Shown here one piece after another: positions 50,191 to 60,462 of a stretch of 64,000 nt of DNA. The stretch lies in assembly GCA_964016415.1 (NCBI GenBank), contig OZ024666.1, forward strand, positions 1,283,310-1,347,309. Direction: 5' to 3'. The notes under the pieces were generated by a model that was not told the DNA's origin, made no database searches, and saw only the letters and a program-made list of their open reading frames with translations. Within the stretch, counting starts at the first letter, position 1. Every line of letters starts with the position of its first letter. Both the position numbers and the translations under genes were made by a program. This DNA comes from Erwinia sp. Its GTDB lineage: Bacteria > Pseudomonadota > Gammaproteobacteria > Enterobacterales > Enterobacteriaceae.

Positions 50191-51050
50191 TGAAGGGATT
50201 TTTATTTTTAGGACTCTTGTTTTCCAGTCTGAGTATTGCGGGACTTCCTACAGATTTTTGGCGGTTGCGATATGATGATCGAGGGATTCCATTAGTAGAT
50301 GTGCAGATTGCAAGTAGACTTCACACGTTAATGCTAGATACTGGCAGCGGGGAAGGTATACATCTTTATAAACCCAATTTGGACCAACTCATTTCTGATC
50401 CATACCTGAAAGCTGTCCGGCAAGTTCCCCGCCGGTTGATCGATGTATCTGGGGGAGAAAATGAGGTATCTTCATGGAAAATCGAGAGATTACTTATTTC
50501 CAATATCGCTTTTCATGACGTTGAAGCTGTGATTTTTAAGCCATGGGGTTTCAGCATGGGCGGCGAACAACCTGTAAATGAAGTTCTGGGTCTCGGGATT
50601 TTTCATGGTCGTCGGGTGATGATTGACTTTAAAAATGACCGGCTGTCAGTGTTGAAAAATTTGCCTTCTGACATCAGTAATTGGTCTGCCTATCCAGTAA
50701 ACAAAACAGCATCTGGATTACGGGTCACTGTATCAGTCGGAGGAGTACCTTTGCATTTAATTGTTGATACTGGCGCAAGCCACTCCCTTTTGTTCCACAA
50801 TAGATTGCCAGCTGGTACCCTTTTTTCTGGCTGTCGAACGCTTGAGTCTGAAGCATCGAACTTAGATTGCAGGGTGACCAAATTCACAATGGCAGATAAC
50901 AAAGGGAGGCTCAGGACTGATTTGGCTATTGTAACCAATGGGATAACACCCCAGGAATTAGATTTTGATGGGCTGCTTGGGATGGGTTTTATGCGGGGCC
51001 ATCAAGTGATAATCGATATGCCTGAAAACATGCTGTATATCGATCGTTAA
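50190..51050 (+). CDS. Exported retropepsin/pepsin-like aspartic protease with two DTG sites
   Basis: A 286-residue protein with an N-terminal signal peptide (FLFLGLLFSSLSIAG). It has two aspartic-protease half sites: TLMLDTGSGEG (about 46-56) and LIVDTGASHS (about 189-198). Each is followed by a hydrophobic-glycine psi-loop stretch (VNEVLGLGIF; FDGLLGMGFM). So one chain carries both halves of an active site, as pepsin does, while retroviral proteases have one half each. It is probably periplasmic. The substrate and role are unknown. Confidence 0.8.
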   Translation: MKGFLFLGLLFSSLSIAGLPTDFWRLRYDDRGIPLVDVQIASRLHTLMLDTGSGEGIHLYKPNLDQLISDPYLKAVRQVPRRLIDVSGGENEVSSWKIERLLISNIAFHDVEAVIFKPWGFSMGGEQPVNEVLGLGIFHGRRVMIDFKNDRLSVLKNLPSDISNWSAYPVNKTASGLRVTVSVGGVPLHLIVDTGASHSLLFHNRLPAGTLFSGCRTLESEASNLDCRVTKFTMADNKGRLRTDLAIVTNGITPQELDFDGLLGMGFMRGHQVIIDMPENMLYIDR

Positions 51051-51069
51051 TCAAATGAGAAAAGAGTAC

Positions 51070-51400
51070 TCAGTTTTTTTCAGGCCCGATTCTGAAAACG
51101 AGTCTTTTTAGAAATAGTCGATAGAAACAGAAGGGTTTTCCTGAGATCCTTTCTTTAATGCGTAATCTCTCGCTCAGTAAACAAATCACCGTTACCAACG
51201 GTGGTTTGTTTATCAGAAGGTATTGAATCCGGGCAATAGCACTGATGCTAATGCCTGCTTTAATACGCGCGAGCACAGTGGGTTGTTGTTCTCGATTGAG
51301 CGAATCAGAACGCCTGAATTGCTTTCCTGGTGCTTTTGTTATCGCAATACCTGAGTGTGTGCGTTCAAGTAACAGATCCCGCTTAAATCACGCGCCTGCT
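51070..51400 (-). pseudogene. Remnant of a serine recombinase (resolvase/invertase)
   Basis: The minus strand encodes [20 protein letters not shown] and [20 protein letters not shown], the linker and C-terminal helix-turn-helix start of Pin/resolvase-type recombinases. The catalytic N-terminal domain is absent and the end is lost after SAIAR. It lies between the protease gene and araD and marks an old mobile-element or rearrangement scar. Confidence 0.75.
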
Positions 51401-51598
51401 GAAATAACCTGCATGGTCATTCTCCAGACTGCTATGCTCAGCAGACAGCAATCTGTAAACAAAAAGCGTAATGCAGGATATTTTCCGCTTTTCATGCCCG
51501 CTATTTAGCCATTTCCGCATCACCATCCAGCAACTCCCTCCATAGCAGCTACTGGCGATCAACGACAGAATAGTTAACAGTGACTGAGGAGGGATGCC

Positions 51599-52297
51599 AT
51601 GCTTGAACAATTGAAACAACAAGTGCTTGAGGCTAATCTTGCACTTCCTGAACATCATTTAGTGGTGTTCACCTGGGGTAATGTGAGTGCCCGGGATGCG
51701 GGAAGTGGCTTGATGGTTATTAAACCATCAGGTATGAGCTACAGCACGATGACAGCAGAGGACATGGTGGTTGTGGACATTAAAAGCGGTGCCATTGTCG
51801 AGGGGCATCGACGCCCCTCCTCGGACACCGCTACCCACAGAGCCCTTTACCTTGGCTGGCCGGAGGTAAACAGTATTGTTCATACCCATTCACGGCATGC
51901 GACGATATGGGCTCAGGCAGGAAAGGCATTACCTGCACTGGGTACCACACAGGCTGATGATTTTTATGGCACGATACCCTGTACCCGTCAAATGTTACCT
52001 GAAGAGATAGAGCAGGAATATGAATGGAACACCGGACAGGTAATTATCGAAACTTTCCTGCGGCACGGTCTCAACCCATTACACATTCCCGGTATACTGG
52101 TGGCCTCCCATGGTCCTTTCTGCTGGGGAAACAGCGCGACAGAAGCAGTACATCATGCAGTTGTATTGGAGGAAGTGGCTTATATGGGGCTATTCACTCG
52201 TCAACTCTCACCGACAATCGACGCCATGCAACAGCCGCTACTTGATTGCCACTATCTGCGTAAACACGGTGTTCATGCCTGGTATGGACAAAAATAG
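51599..52297 (+). CDS. araD: L-ribulose-5-phosphate 4-epimerase
   Basis: Makes D-xylulose 5-phosphate from L-ribulose 5-phosphate, the third arabinose step. The 232-residue protein keeps the E. coli AraD residues at the same positions: zinc ligands His95, His97 and His171, catalytic Asp120 and Tyr229, and Asp76. The start follows TGAGGAGGG. The gene is separated from araBA by about 43 kb and lies on the other strand. It faces rnb with a hairpin between them. A weak AraC-like half-site (CAGC-N7-TCCATA, about 51529-51545) lies just upstream. Confidence 0.95.
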   Translation: MLEQLKQQVLEANLALPEHHLVVFTWGNVSARDAGSGLMVIKPSGMSYSTMTAEDMVVVDIKSGAIVEGHRRPSSDTATHRALYLGWPEVNSIVHTHSRHATIWAQAGKALPALGTTQADDFYGTIPCTRQMLPEEIEQEYEWNTGQVIIETFLRHGLNPLHIPGILVASHGPFCWGNSATEAVHHAVVLEEVAYMGLFTRQLSPTIDAMQQPLLDCHYLRKHGVHAWYGQK

Positions 52298-52319
52298 CGT
52301 GGGTAACCCGCGGAGAAGA

Positions 52320-52348
52320 CGCTTAACGTCAGAGGATGACGCTAAGCG
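52320..52348. terminator. Hairpin between araD and rnb
   Basis: An imperfect stem (CGCTTAACGTC / GACGCTAAGCG) between the convergent araD and rnb genes. Confidence 0.55.
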
Positions 52349-52361
52349 TTGTTACTAAAAA

Positions 52362-54296
52362 TTACGCAGCGGGACGGGCAACGATACTACGTTTTTCCAT
52401 GCGGACTTCAGCGATGGTCACTTCAGTCTGATCTCCTACCTTATAGACCACCTCACCTTCAATCTGCACAGCGCCATTCTCATGGCTACACACCAGCTCA
52501 TCACGCACAGCATGAATGAAAGGTGCAGGAATAAAGGCCACAGCACCGTTATCAGTCAGACGGACTCGCATACCACCACGGGAAATATCAATGATTTCTG
52601 CCGGGAAGCGTTTCTCTGAACCCGCGGCAGGCTGTAAAAAACGTGCGTACAGCCAGTCACCGATATCGCGTTCGGCCATTCGGTTCAGACGACGACGCTC
52701 ACCCATCACTTCGGTGATCGAAGTAGCCGGAGCTTGAGGCGCTTCATTTTTTATTATCGCTTTCAGCAAACGATGATTAACCATGTCGCCATATTTACGG
52801 ATAGGGGAGGTCCAGGTTGCATAAGCCTCTAAGCCTAATCCGAAATGCGGCCCCGGCTGAGTAGTGATTTCCGCATAGGACTGGAAGCGGCGAATACGGC
52901 TGTCGAGGAAACCGCTCGGTTGTGCATCCAGTTCACGCCGTAATGCACAGAAACCTGGCAGTGTGGTGAGTGCGGCTACATCGACAGTGATACCATGCGG
53001 GGCGAGTGCACTTGCGGCTTGCTCGGCGCCGGTACTGTCAAAGCCCTGGTGCACGTTAAAAATACCGAAGCCAAGTTTATCACGCAGCACCTGAGCGGCA
53101 CAGATATTGGCCGTGATCATCGCCTCTTCAACGATACGATTAGCGATACGTCGATATTCCGCAACAATATCCAGGACTTCGCCTTTCTCTCCGAGAACAA
53201 AACGGAAATCAGGGCGGTCTTTAAATACCAGAGCATGTGTTTCGCGCCAGCTTGCTCGTGCCTGACAGAACGCATAAAGCTGCTGGATTTGCCCGGCAAT
53301 AGCGTCATTCTCAGGCTGCCATTGACCACTGTTTTCCAGCCAGTCGGAGACCTCGTCATACACCAGCTTAGCTTTCGATTCTATCCAGGCGGAAAAAAAG
53401 CTCATCTCAGGGCTGAGATTACCCTCTGCATCAATGGCCACCCTACAGGCGAGCACCGGGCGTCGCTGATGAGGTACCAAAGAGCAGGTATCATCGGATA
53501 ACTGACGCGGCAGCATAGGAATATTGAAACCCGGCAGATAATTGGTAAATGCACGCTGCGCGGCGAGGGTATCGAGAGGGGTATCTGCAGCAATATAGGC
53601 CGTCGGGTCAGCAATGGCGACGGTCAGTATCCAGCCACCCTCTGCAGCAGACTCGATATAGAGCGCATCATCCATATCTTCGGTACTGGCACTGTCGATG
53701 GTGACAAAATCCAGCGCTGTCAGATCACTGCGGGTCAATTGTTCATCCAGCATCTCGCTGGCGCTGCCTTGTGGCGCTTCACGTTCCAGATTGTGACGTG
53801 ACAACGTCACCCACCAGGGAGCAAGCGGATCATCACCCGCGGTAATGTAGTGGGTGAGTTCTGCGTAAAAACCTCTGTCGCCTTTTAAAGGATGACGACG
53901 CATCTCTGCAACAGCCCAGTCGCCCTGCCGGAAGTCATGTGACACGCCTCGTTCAGGCCTGCAGGGGATTGCGTCTTTTAGCAGTGGGTGGTCAGGAATA
54001 ATCGATAACCGGTCATCTTTTTTTTGTACCCGGCCGACGAAACGGCTAAGGAAGGGTTCAATCAGTTTTTCGGGATCGGCGACTTCACGATCTTTATCGG
54101 TCTGAATTACCGCCACGATACGATCACCGTGCATTACTTTCTTCATGAATGGCGGCGGAATGAAATAGCTTTTTTGTGCATCGACTTCCAGAAAGCCAAA
54201 ACCTTTCTCGGTACCTTTGACAACGCCTTCTGCTCGTGGCGTCTGGGAGTGTAGTTTCTCTTTGAGCTGCGCAAGCAGCGGGTTATCCTGGAACAT
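52362..54296 (-). CDS. rnb: Exoribonuclease II
   Basis: Degrades single-stranded RNA from the 3' end in mRNA turnover. The 644-residue protein (same length as E. coli) starts [20 protein letters not shown]. Cold-shock/CSD domains come first, then the RNB catalytic domain with its aspartates ([16 protein letters not shown]), and a C-terminal S1 domain. The start at 54296 is by homology; a start at 54404 would add 36 residues. In E. coli rnb follows fabI; here the sap operon lies directly upstream with no fabI. Confidence 0.97.
   Translation of the reverse strand: MFQDNPLLAQLKEKLHSQTPRAEGVVKGTEKGFGFLEVDAQKSYFIPPPFMKKVMHGDRIVAVIQTDKDREVADPEKLIEPFLSRFVGRVQKKDDRLSIIPDHPLLKDAIPCRPERGVSHDFRQGDWAVAEMRRHPLKGDRGFYAELTHYITAGDDPLAPWWVTLSRHNLEREAPQGSASEMLDEQLTRSDLTALDFVTIDSASTEDMDDALYIESAAEGGWILTVAIADPTAYIAADTPLDTLAAQRAFTNYLPGFNIPMLPRQLSDDTCSLVPHQRRPVLACRVAIDAEGNLSPEMSFFSAWIESKAKLVYDEVSDWLENSGQWQPENDAIAGQIQQLYAFCQARASWRETHALVFKDRPDFRFVLGEKGEVLDIVAEYRRIANRIVEEAMITANICAAQVLRDKLGFGIFNVHQGFDSTGAEQAASALAPHGITVDVAALTTLPGFCALRRELDAQPSGFLDSRIRRFQSYAEITTQPGPHFGLGLEAYATWTSPIRKYGDMVNHRLLKAIIKNEAPQAPATSITEVMGERRRLNRMAERDIGDWLYARFLQPAAGSEKRFPAEIIDISRGGMRVRLTDNGAVAFIPAPFIHAVRDELVCSHENGAVQIEGEVVYKVGDQTEVTIAEVRMEKRSIVARPAA
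53798..53810. promoter_or_regulatory. matS site in rnb
   Basis: GTGACAACGTCAC fits the MatP-binding matS consensus GTGACRNYGTCAC exactly. matS sites occur only in the Ter macrodomain of enterobacterial chromosomes, in agreement with the tus gene and Ter sites in this window. Confidence 0.88.
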
Positions 54297-54662
54297 AATC
54301 TCGTCTGTTTTTTGGCAAAAAGCGGCTGACAGTTTTACGCGATTAGCCGCACTGCGGCAAGTAAAAAGCCATTTCCGGACTGTTTTTGCCGGGCAATTAA
54401 CCACTCTCTGACAGGCTTAAGCCAGATGATGTGGTTTGAGTCAGCATAAAGAGTTATCGCCAGTCAGTTTACTGACAGATAGCCGGGATGTGCCAGGTTC
54501 AGTGAAAACTTGACCCGGCGAGATGCAGTTACGCTTACTGCCATACAATCTGGCCAATGTTGTATGTGCCTCGCAAGATAACGTCTTCAGAAAGCCTCAA
54601 TATGGATCACTTTTGCAACCAGCCTGATCAAGCTAATTAAGCCTGTAGGCATCACTCTCTTT
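54297..54662. other. Gap between sapF and rnb; no fabI
   Basis: 366 bases with no gene. In E. coli this interval holds fabI and ycjD. I find no fabI remnant, so the gene was cleanly lost or was never here. The rnb promoter should be within. Confidence 0.6.
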
Positions 54663-55475
54663 TCAGATGCCGGACGGTTTTCTCCAGGCATCTGCTGTCA
54701 GCGCCTCACCAAAATGACTTTCGATCAGTCTGCGAGTCAGATCGTGCAGTGGCGCGGCAAGGACATCAGCGGTACTGCCTCGTTCAAGTACCTCCCCCTG
54801 ATGCATAACCAGTACTTTATCACTGATATGTTTCATCATTCCCAGATGCTGAGTCACGTAGATATACGCTATACCTTGATTCTCCTGCAATTCCAGCATC
54901 AGGTTAATCAATTGCGATCGCATTGACATATCCAGTGACGCCAGGGCCTCATCAGCAATAATTACTTTAGGCTGCAGAATTAATGCTCTTGCCAGACCCA
55001 CACGTTGTTTCTGCCCTGGCGCCAGCATATGAGGATAGTAACCAGCATGATCACGCAATAGCCCTACCTGGCGCAGTGTTTCAATAATACGGGTTTCACG
55101 CTCACGGGCATCCAGGTCAGTATTTAGTCGCAGGGGTAAATCAAGTATCTGACTGATGCGCTGTCGGGGATTAAGTGAGGTTGAGGGATCCTGAAAAATC
55201 ATTCTGATACGTTGGCTGCGATAACCGTAATCACCAAATTCCAACGGGTGATCATCAATGATGATATCGCCTGAACTGGGCGGAATCATGCCACTTAACA
55301 TTCTTGCCAGCGTTGATTTACCTGAGCCATTCTCACCGATGATCGCCAGCGTCTGCTTTTCACGCAAAGTAAAACTGACACTTTTCACTGCATCAACGTG
55401 TTGCCGACGGAACAATCCGGTACGATAGCGGAAGGTACGTGTCAGGTTGCGCACTTCGAGTAGAGTAGAGGTCAT
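54663..55475 (-). CDS. sapF: SapF, ATPase of the Sap/putrescine ABC system
   Basis: A 270-residue ABC ATPase with Walker [12 protein letters not shown] and a degenerate signature, [12 protein letters not shown]. Walker B is [12 protein letters not shown]. With SapD, SapB and SapC it forms the transporter named for resistance to antimicrobial peptides; in E. coli SapBCDF exports putrescine and supports Trk potassium uptake. It overlaps sapD by 4 bases. Confidence 0.95.
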   Translation of the reverse strand: MTSTLLEVRNLTRTFRYRTGLFRRQHVDAVKSVSFTLREKQTLAIIGENGSGKSTLARMLSGMIPPSSGDIIIDDHPLEFGDYGYRSQRIRMIFQDPSTSLNPRQRISQILDLPLRLNTDLDARERETRIIETLRQVGLLRDHAGYYPHMLAPGQKQRVGLARALILQPKVIIADEALASLDMSMRSQLINLMLELQENQGIAYIYVTQHLGMMKHISDKVLVMHQGEVLERGSTADVLAAPLHDLTRRLIESHFGEALTADAWRKPSGI

Positions 55476-56467
55476 GAGCTACTTTCACTGTTAAGTGGGA
55501 AATGGCAGGCATAAAGATGATGTTTGCTGCCGGATAAAAATGGTGTATTGATACATTCCCGTTGTGCATAAGGGCAACGGGGACCAAGCCGGCACCCGAC
55601 AGGAAGATGCTCAAGAGAGGGAATTGCGCCGGGTAGGGTATTTAAACGGCTTTTGTGTGGCAGTGAACGACCAAAGTCAGGAATTGCCCGGATCAGTGCC
55701 TGGGTATAGGGATGATGAGGAAAAGTAATCAGCTCTTCACTCGGTGCACTCTCAACGGTTTGTCCGCAATACATCACATTGATCCGTTCCGCCCACTGGG
55801 CCAGCATCTGCAAGTCATGGCTGATAAGTAAAATGGTGGTGTTATTATTCTGATTAAGCCGGGATAATAAGCGAAAAATCTGCGCCTGGGTCGTGGCTTC
55901 CATCGCATTAGTAGGTTCATCAGCAATCAGTAACCTGGGCTGATTTGCCAGCGCGATGGCAATCATCACTTTTTGACATTCACCATCTGTCAATTCATAA
56001 GGATAACTGCGCAAAATATCCTGATGATCTTTAATACCCGCCCGATGCAGTAATTCAATCGCCCGACGATGCCGCCAGCGAAAGCGTTGGTACCAGCGGC
56101 CGCGCCATGTCCATCCGGGAATGGCCTGTTTTAATTGTTTACCTATACTTGCTGAAGGATCAAGACAGGATTGTGGCTCCTGAAAAATCATTGAAACATG
56201 GTGGCCGACGACCTGACGCCTCTGCCTTGGGCTCAGGCGCAAAAGATCAATATCATCGAAACGCATGCGGTCGGCAGTGATACGCCAGTTCTCTTTCGTC
56301 ACACCACAAATCGCTTTCGCGATAAGGCTTTTACCTGACCCGGATTCGCCCACCAGACCACGGATTTCACCTTCATTCAGCGTCATACTCACCCGGTCAA
56401 CGGCTTTGACCGGGCCTTCAGAGGTCATAAATTCTATTGTCAGATTACGAATATCTAATAACGGCAT
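55472..56467 (-). CDS. sapD: SapD, ATPase of the Sap ABC system
   Basis: A 331-residue oligopeptide-type ABC ATPase: Walker [14 protein letters not shown] and Walker [25 protein letters not shown] stands at the signature position. The C-terminal oligopeptide/dipeptide transporter domain has a cysteine cluster ([14 protein letters not shown]). The gene begins directly after the sapC stop. Confidence 0.95.
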   Translation of the reverse strand: MPLLDIRNLTIEFMTSEGPVKAVDRVSMTLNEGEIRGLVGESGSGKSLIAKAICGVTKENWRITADRMRFDDIDLLRLSPRQRRQVVGHHVSMIFQEPQSCLDPSASIGKQLKQAIPGWTWRGRWYQRFRWRHRRAIELLHRAGIKDHQDILRSYPYELTDGECQKVMIAIALANQPRLLIADEPTNAMEATTQAQIFRLLSRLNQNNNTTILLISHDLQMLAQWAERINVMYCGQTVESAPSEELITFPHHPYTQALIRAIPDFGRSLPHKSRLNTLPGAIPSLEHLPVGCRLGPRCPYAQRECINTPFLSGSKHHLYACHFPLNSESSS

Positions 56468-57358
56468 TTAATCCACCCCGGAGATGATGGCACGACGAAT
56501 ACCATCACCGAGAAGATTGATGATCAAAACACTCAACATGATCGCGGCTCCTGGTAGCATTACAGTCCATGGGGCAACATAAATTAATTCCAGAGAATCG
56601 CCCAGCATTGCTCCCCACTCAGGCGAGGGGAGTTGTGCACCCAGGTCAAGAAACCCCAGCGCGGCAATGTCCAGAATCGCGATTGACAATGCCCGGGTGA
56701 ATTCGCTGACCAGCGCCGGTAAGATGTTTGGCAGAATTGCATGGCGAATGATATTGATCGGTGTCACGCCATCAAGACGTACGGCAATAATATAATCTTT
56801 TTCCAGCTCATCATACACCGCGCTGTAAATGGCTCTCACCAGACGAGGTAAAACCGCAAGAAACACTGCCAGAAGTGCGTGCTCCAGAGAGGGGCCGAGA
56901 AACGCAACGACGATAATAGCCAACAGTAATGAAGGAATAGAGAGTAAGGTGTCCAGTACGTGGTTTAAAAACGCGGAGCGCAATCCATGCGTCAGTGAAG
57001 CCGAAATACCTATCACCAGTGCCAGTAAGACCGAAAAAAAAGTGACCACTAAGGCCGAGCCGACAGTTGAAGCCGCACCACTCAACAAGCGACTGAGCAT
57101 ATCTCGACCCAGGTCATCAGTACCAAGGAAAAAAGAGACATCGCCATAGCGTGACCAGGAGGGGGGTAGCAGCTGGTAACCCAAAAACTGCTGACCGATA
57201 TTGTAAGGTGAAAGCAGTGCACCAATCAACGTAATCGTAATCAGCGCAATAAAGGCGTAAAAACCTACCATTGCAGTGGTATCACGGTAGAAACGTTGCC
57301 ATGTATAACGTAGTGGAGAAGGCAACCGTTTTTCGTCATAGATATTATCGGCGGGCAT
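56468..57358 (-). CDS. sapC: SapC, permease of the Sap ABC system
   Basis: A 296-residue DppC-like membrane protein with an N-terminal cytoplasmic segment. The first helix is [38 protein letters not shown] follows. The EAA-like loop is near [15 protein letters not shown]. It overlaps sapB by 14 bases. It pairs with SapB to form the membrane channel. Confidence 0.95.
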   Translation of the reverse strand: MPADNIYDEKRLPSPLRYTWQRFYRDTTAMVGFYAFIALITITLIGALLSPYNIGQQFLGYQLLPPSWSRYGDVSFFLGTDDLGRDMLSRLLSGAASTVGSALVVTFFSVLLALVIGISASLTHGLRSAFLNHVLDTLLSIPSLLLAIIVVAFLGPSLEHALLAVFLAVLPRLVRAIYSAVYDELEKDYIIAVRLDGVTPINIIRHAILPNILPALVSEFTRALSIAILDIAALGFLDLGAQLPSPEWGAMLGDSLELIYVAPWTVMLPGAAIMLSVLIINLLGDGIRRAIISGVD

Positions 57359-58310
57359 ACCACTCCTTATGCTTCAATGGGGTTGTCATGGCACCTAAAA
57401 TATCAGCAAGTACATTAACGCTAATCACCAGCGTACCAACCAGCATTACTCCTGCGGAGATAGCGGCGTAATCCTGCTGACGAATAGCGTCAATCAGCCA
57501 GCGGCCAAGTCCTGGCCAACTGAATACTACTTCGGTGATCATTGCCAGTGTAAGCATAGTGGAAAATTGTAACCCAAGACGGGGAATCACCGGAGGAAGT
57601 GCATTGTGCAGAATATGCCGCCGAATGATCGTGAAGCGAGATAATCCTCGTGTAGCAGCAGCTTTGATATAACTTTGCTCGATCACTTCACGTGTACTGG
57701 CCCTCAGTAAACGAATCACTTCTGTCATTGGTGCCACGGCCAACGTAGCTACAGGCAGAATAAGGTGTTTCAGCGCGCTGATCAGCATCTCGTCGCGCCA
57801 CGGTGAATTACTTAACCATGCATCAAGTAAAGAAAAACCAGTAAAAGTATCGACCGGATAGAGTAAATTGAAACGTCCGGAGACAGGTAACCATCCGAGA
57901 TGCAGCGAGAAAAACAGCGTCAGAAGCAATGCCAACCAGAACACCGGCAAAGAGAAACCAATCAGGGAAAAACTGGTGATCAGTTTATCCTGCCACTTGT
58001 TGCCGCTCACACCAGCAATAATACCGAGCGGGATACCTAACAGCATGGCCAGAGAAAAAGCTATCAGACAAAGCTCCAGTGTTGCGGGAACTACCTGGCG
58101 TAGCTGCTGAACAATCGGCTCACCATTGATTGATGATACTCCTATATCAAGAGTAATCAGCCCTTTGTACCAGAATCGTGTCGCATCAAATAACCCTACT
58201 CCTTGCAATGGAGCATGTGGGGTAAAATAGACCAGACTAAAACTGATAACACTGAGCAGCAGTAGGGTTGTCAGCCAGAGCACCAGCCGACGTAATGTGT
58301 AGATCACCAT
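57345..58310 (-). CDS. sapB: SapB, permease of the Sap ABC system
   Basis: A 321-residue DppB-like permease. The first helix is [20 protein letters not shown]. Further membrane segments and the loop [20 protein letters not shown] are as in E. coli SapB. It overlaps the end of sapA. Confidence 0.95.
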   Translation of the reverse strand: MVIYTLRRLVLWLTTLLLLSVISFSLVYFTPHAPLQGVGLFDATRFWYKGLITLDIGVSSINGEPIVQQLRQVVPATLELCLIAFSLAMLLGIPLGIIAGVSGNKWQDKLITSFSLIGFSLPVFWLALLLTLFFSLHLGWLPVSGRFNLLYPVDTFTGFSLLDAWLSNSPWRDEMLISALKHLILPVATLAVAPMTEVIRLLRASTREVIEQSYIKAAATRGLSRFTIIRRHILHNALPPVIPRLGLQFSTMLTLAMITEVVFSWPGLGRWLIDAIRQQDYAAISAGVMLVGTLVISVNVLADILGAMTTPLKHKEWYARR

Positions 58311-59935
58311 GATGATTGACCTTCCGTGCCGTCACGATGCACCCCGGCAAACGAGGCACTACCGAAAGGGCTGAGAATCAGGCCCTGAATATCAGAACGA
58401 AACGCCTGTAGTCGCAACGAATAAGCCAGCGGCAATAGAGGTAAACTTTTTGCCAGTTGTTGCTGTGCCTGATGATAATAATGAATGCGTTGTGATAGCT
58501 GTTGTGCTCCCAGCGCATTAAACAGTAGTTGATCGAAGTTAGGATCACACCAGTGCGCATAATTGGTTTGCGAACCGATGGCGGCACAACTGAGTAAGGG
58601 ACGGAAAAAACTATCGGGATCATTACTGTCAGTGGACCATCCACTCAGCGTTAAATCGTGTGTCATACCCATCAGACGACTCTCCTGAAAGCGGCCTTCA
58701 ACAGCAACGATCGAAACTGTTACACCAATTTGTGCCAGGTCAGCCTGAATAAGTTCCGCCGTTTTCAGTGGGCTGGGGTTCCATGACTGAGAGGCAGAAG
58801 GAACCCACAACGACAGTTCTAAATTTTCTATTCCCAGCTGTTTGAGCATTTGCTTCGCTTTTTCAGGATCGTAAGCCGTTATACGCGAAGTCGGGTCATA
58901 AGCCCATGAGACCCTGGGAAGTATCGAGGCGGCAGTTTCCGCGGTACCGTAATAGACTGACTCCATAAGACGTTCGTTATTGATAGCATAGGAGAGTGCC
59001 TGTCTCACCTCTTCGCGATCCAGCGGTGGCTTGCGGGTATTAAACGCCAGATAAGCAATATTCATCCCAGGACGCAGGGTAAGGTGCAGACGTTGATCGT
59101 TACGTAACAGTGATAACTGACTGGCTGAGGGATAAGCCAGAACGTCACACTCGCCGGTTAATAACTTCGATAAACGGCCGGTTCCTCCCGCCCCCATGTC
59201 CACTACCACTTGTGACATGCTCGGTATACCTTTCCAGTAGTTTTCGTTACGTAATAAACGAAGGTACTGTCCGGTCTGATAGCTGCTCAAAGCAAAAGGT
59301 CCGGTACCCACAGGCTGGCGATCAAGCTCCTGACGCCGATCTTTTACCGACAATTGAGCAGCATACTCCGCCGACAGCACCGGGGCATAATGGGTGGCTA
59401 AATGCCAAAGGAACGAAGCATCCGGTTTTTTCAGCACAAACTCGACAGTATCAGGGCTAATCTTGCGAACCTGTTGCACGGTATCTGCGAATTGCAAACT
59501 ATCAAAATAGGGGTAGTTGCCACCATTGATCTGGTGCCATTCGGAGGTGCGATCAAAGATACGTTGAAAGCTAAATACCACATCATCAGCATTCAGCGTC
59601 CGGGTAGGGGTGAACCACGGAGTATGCTGGAATGTAACCCCTTTACGCAGATGGAAACGGAATCGGCTGCCATTGTCCAACTCCTCCCAGCTCTCCGCCA
59701 GTTCGGGAATCAAACGATATGTGTAGGGATCAACATCAAGTAAGCGATCATATAATTGAGCCGCGAGAGTATCGACAATCACGCCACCGCTTGCCAGTTG
59801 CGGATTAAATGTCGTGACGGAACCATTTACGCAATAAATAAATCCGCTCTGACGAATATCACGCGGCATTTCTGCATGCAGGTGAAGAGAGAACATCGTC
59901 AGCAGAAAAAAAATAGAGTGGAGCACTGGGCGCAT
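58304..59935 (-). CDS. sapA: SapA, periplasmic peptide-binding protein
   Basis: A 543-residue substrate-binding protein (SBP family 5) with a signal peptide ending near LHAEM. The typical opening is [16 protein letters not shown], and a conserved [17 protein letters not shown] region follows; there is also an [19 protein letters not shown] stretch with a disulfide pair. It binds antimicrobial peptides or haem in some pathogens. It is the first gene of sapABCDF. Confidence 0.95.
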   Translation of the reverse strand: MRPVLHSIFFLLTMFSLHLHAEMPRDIRQSGFIYCVNGSVTTFNPQLASGGVIVDTLAAQLYDRLLDVDPYTYRLIPELAESWEELDNGSRFRFHLRKGVTFQHTPWFTPTRTLNADDVVFSFQRIFDRTSEWHQINGGNYPYFDSLQFADTVQQVRKISPDTVEFVLKKPDASFLWHLATHYAPVLSAEYAAQLSVKDRRQELDRQPVGTGPFALSSYQTGQYLRLLRNENYWKGIPSMSQVVVDMGAGGTGRLSKLLTGECDVLAYPSASQLSLLRNDQRLHLTLRPGMNIAYLAFNTRKPPLDREEVRQALSYAINNERLMESVYYGTAETAASILPRVSWAYDPTSRITAYDPEKAKQMLKQLGIENLELSLWVPSASQSWNPSPLKTAELIQADLAQIGVTVSIVAVEGRFQESRLMGMTHDLTLSGWSTDSNDPDSFFRPLLSCAAIGSQTNYAHWCDPNFDQLLFNALGAQQLSQRIHYYHQAQQQLAKSLPLLPLAYSLRLQAFRSDIQGLILSPFGSASFAGVHRDGTEGQSSW

Positions 59936-60098
59936 GACATTATCTGAAAATAAATAGCGGGCTGAGAAGCTAAGTTTACTCCACTACTGACGGACACCCA
60001 ATGCCTGTTTATCATAAAGTGGACATCTTATCGCCATTAATCGGCTATAAACCGAACTTTCAGGTCAGAAACTTACAGAATAGGCATAGTGTTATTAT

Positions 60099-60117
60099 GG
60101 TAATGAGAAATATTCTC
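60099..60117 (+). promoter_or_regulatory. Fur box upstream of ryhB (distal)
   Basis: GGTAATGAGAAATATTCTC matches the Fur 19-mer at 14 positions. A second, weaker Fur-like sequence (60143-60161, about 12 of 19) overlaps the -10 region. Confidence 0.7.
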
Positions 60118-60127
60118 AACAAAATAC

Positions 60128-60157
60128 TTTACAAGCAAAGGTGAGAATGATTACTAT
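60128..60157 (+). promoter_or_regulatory. ryhB promoter
   Basis: TTTACA (60128-60133), an 18-base spacer and TACTAT (60152-60157) put the start near 60165, at a GCG as in E. coli RyhB. The proximal Fur-like box covers this region. Confidence 0.6.
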
Positions 60158-60164
60158 TCATCTC

Positions 60165-60254
60165 GCGGTTCAACGGTGGCTCTATTGATGAACTGCATGA
60201 CATTGCTCACATTGCTTCCAGTATTTTTTGCCCGCCGCGAGCGGGCTTTTTTTT
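60165..60254 (+). ncRNA. ryhB: Small RNA RyhB
   Basis: An Hfq-dependent iron-sparing sRNA that blocks translation of iron-rich proteins (sodB, sdh and others) when Fur releases it. The conserved target-pairing core GACATTGCTCACATTGC, continuing TTCCAGTATT (60199-60225), is identical to E. coli RyhB. It is followed by a Rho-independent terminator (GCCCGC-CGCGA-GCGGGC, then eight T). The deduced length of about 90 nucleotides equals that of E. coli. The 5' half is diverged. In E. coli the gene is far away (near yhhX); here it lies between sapA and a SIR2 gene. Confidence 0.93.
60230..60254 (+). terminator. ryhB intrinsic terminator
   Basis: A perfect 6-base G/C stem (GCCCGC / GCGGGC) with a 5-base loop, followed by eight T. 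Confidence 0.95.
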
Positions 60255-60462
60255 GTCCTGGGGTTAACCGAATACTGTCAGCGCATTATATTTGTGCATC
60301 AGTAAAATAGCGGGTCAACGTGCGACATATTTGCCGATCAGACTGAATTATGTTAGAACGGATTATATATTAATTTTATTAATAGTAATTTTTGACAATA
60401 TATTTCCCGTTATTTTCTTGTCTACGCCAGATGATGACAACCAGGAAAAATGGAGATGATGT

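Noticed and set aside
51245..51508. Plus-strand 87-codon frame
   Set aside because: The minus strand of the same stretch encodes a recombinase remnant. The plus frame has no recognisable content.
51507..51545. Paired AraC sites before araD
   Set aside because: Two TAGC/CAGC-type half-sites are visible, but they are 22 rather than 21 bases apart and the first lacks the TCCATA part. Not strong enough to list as an operator.
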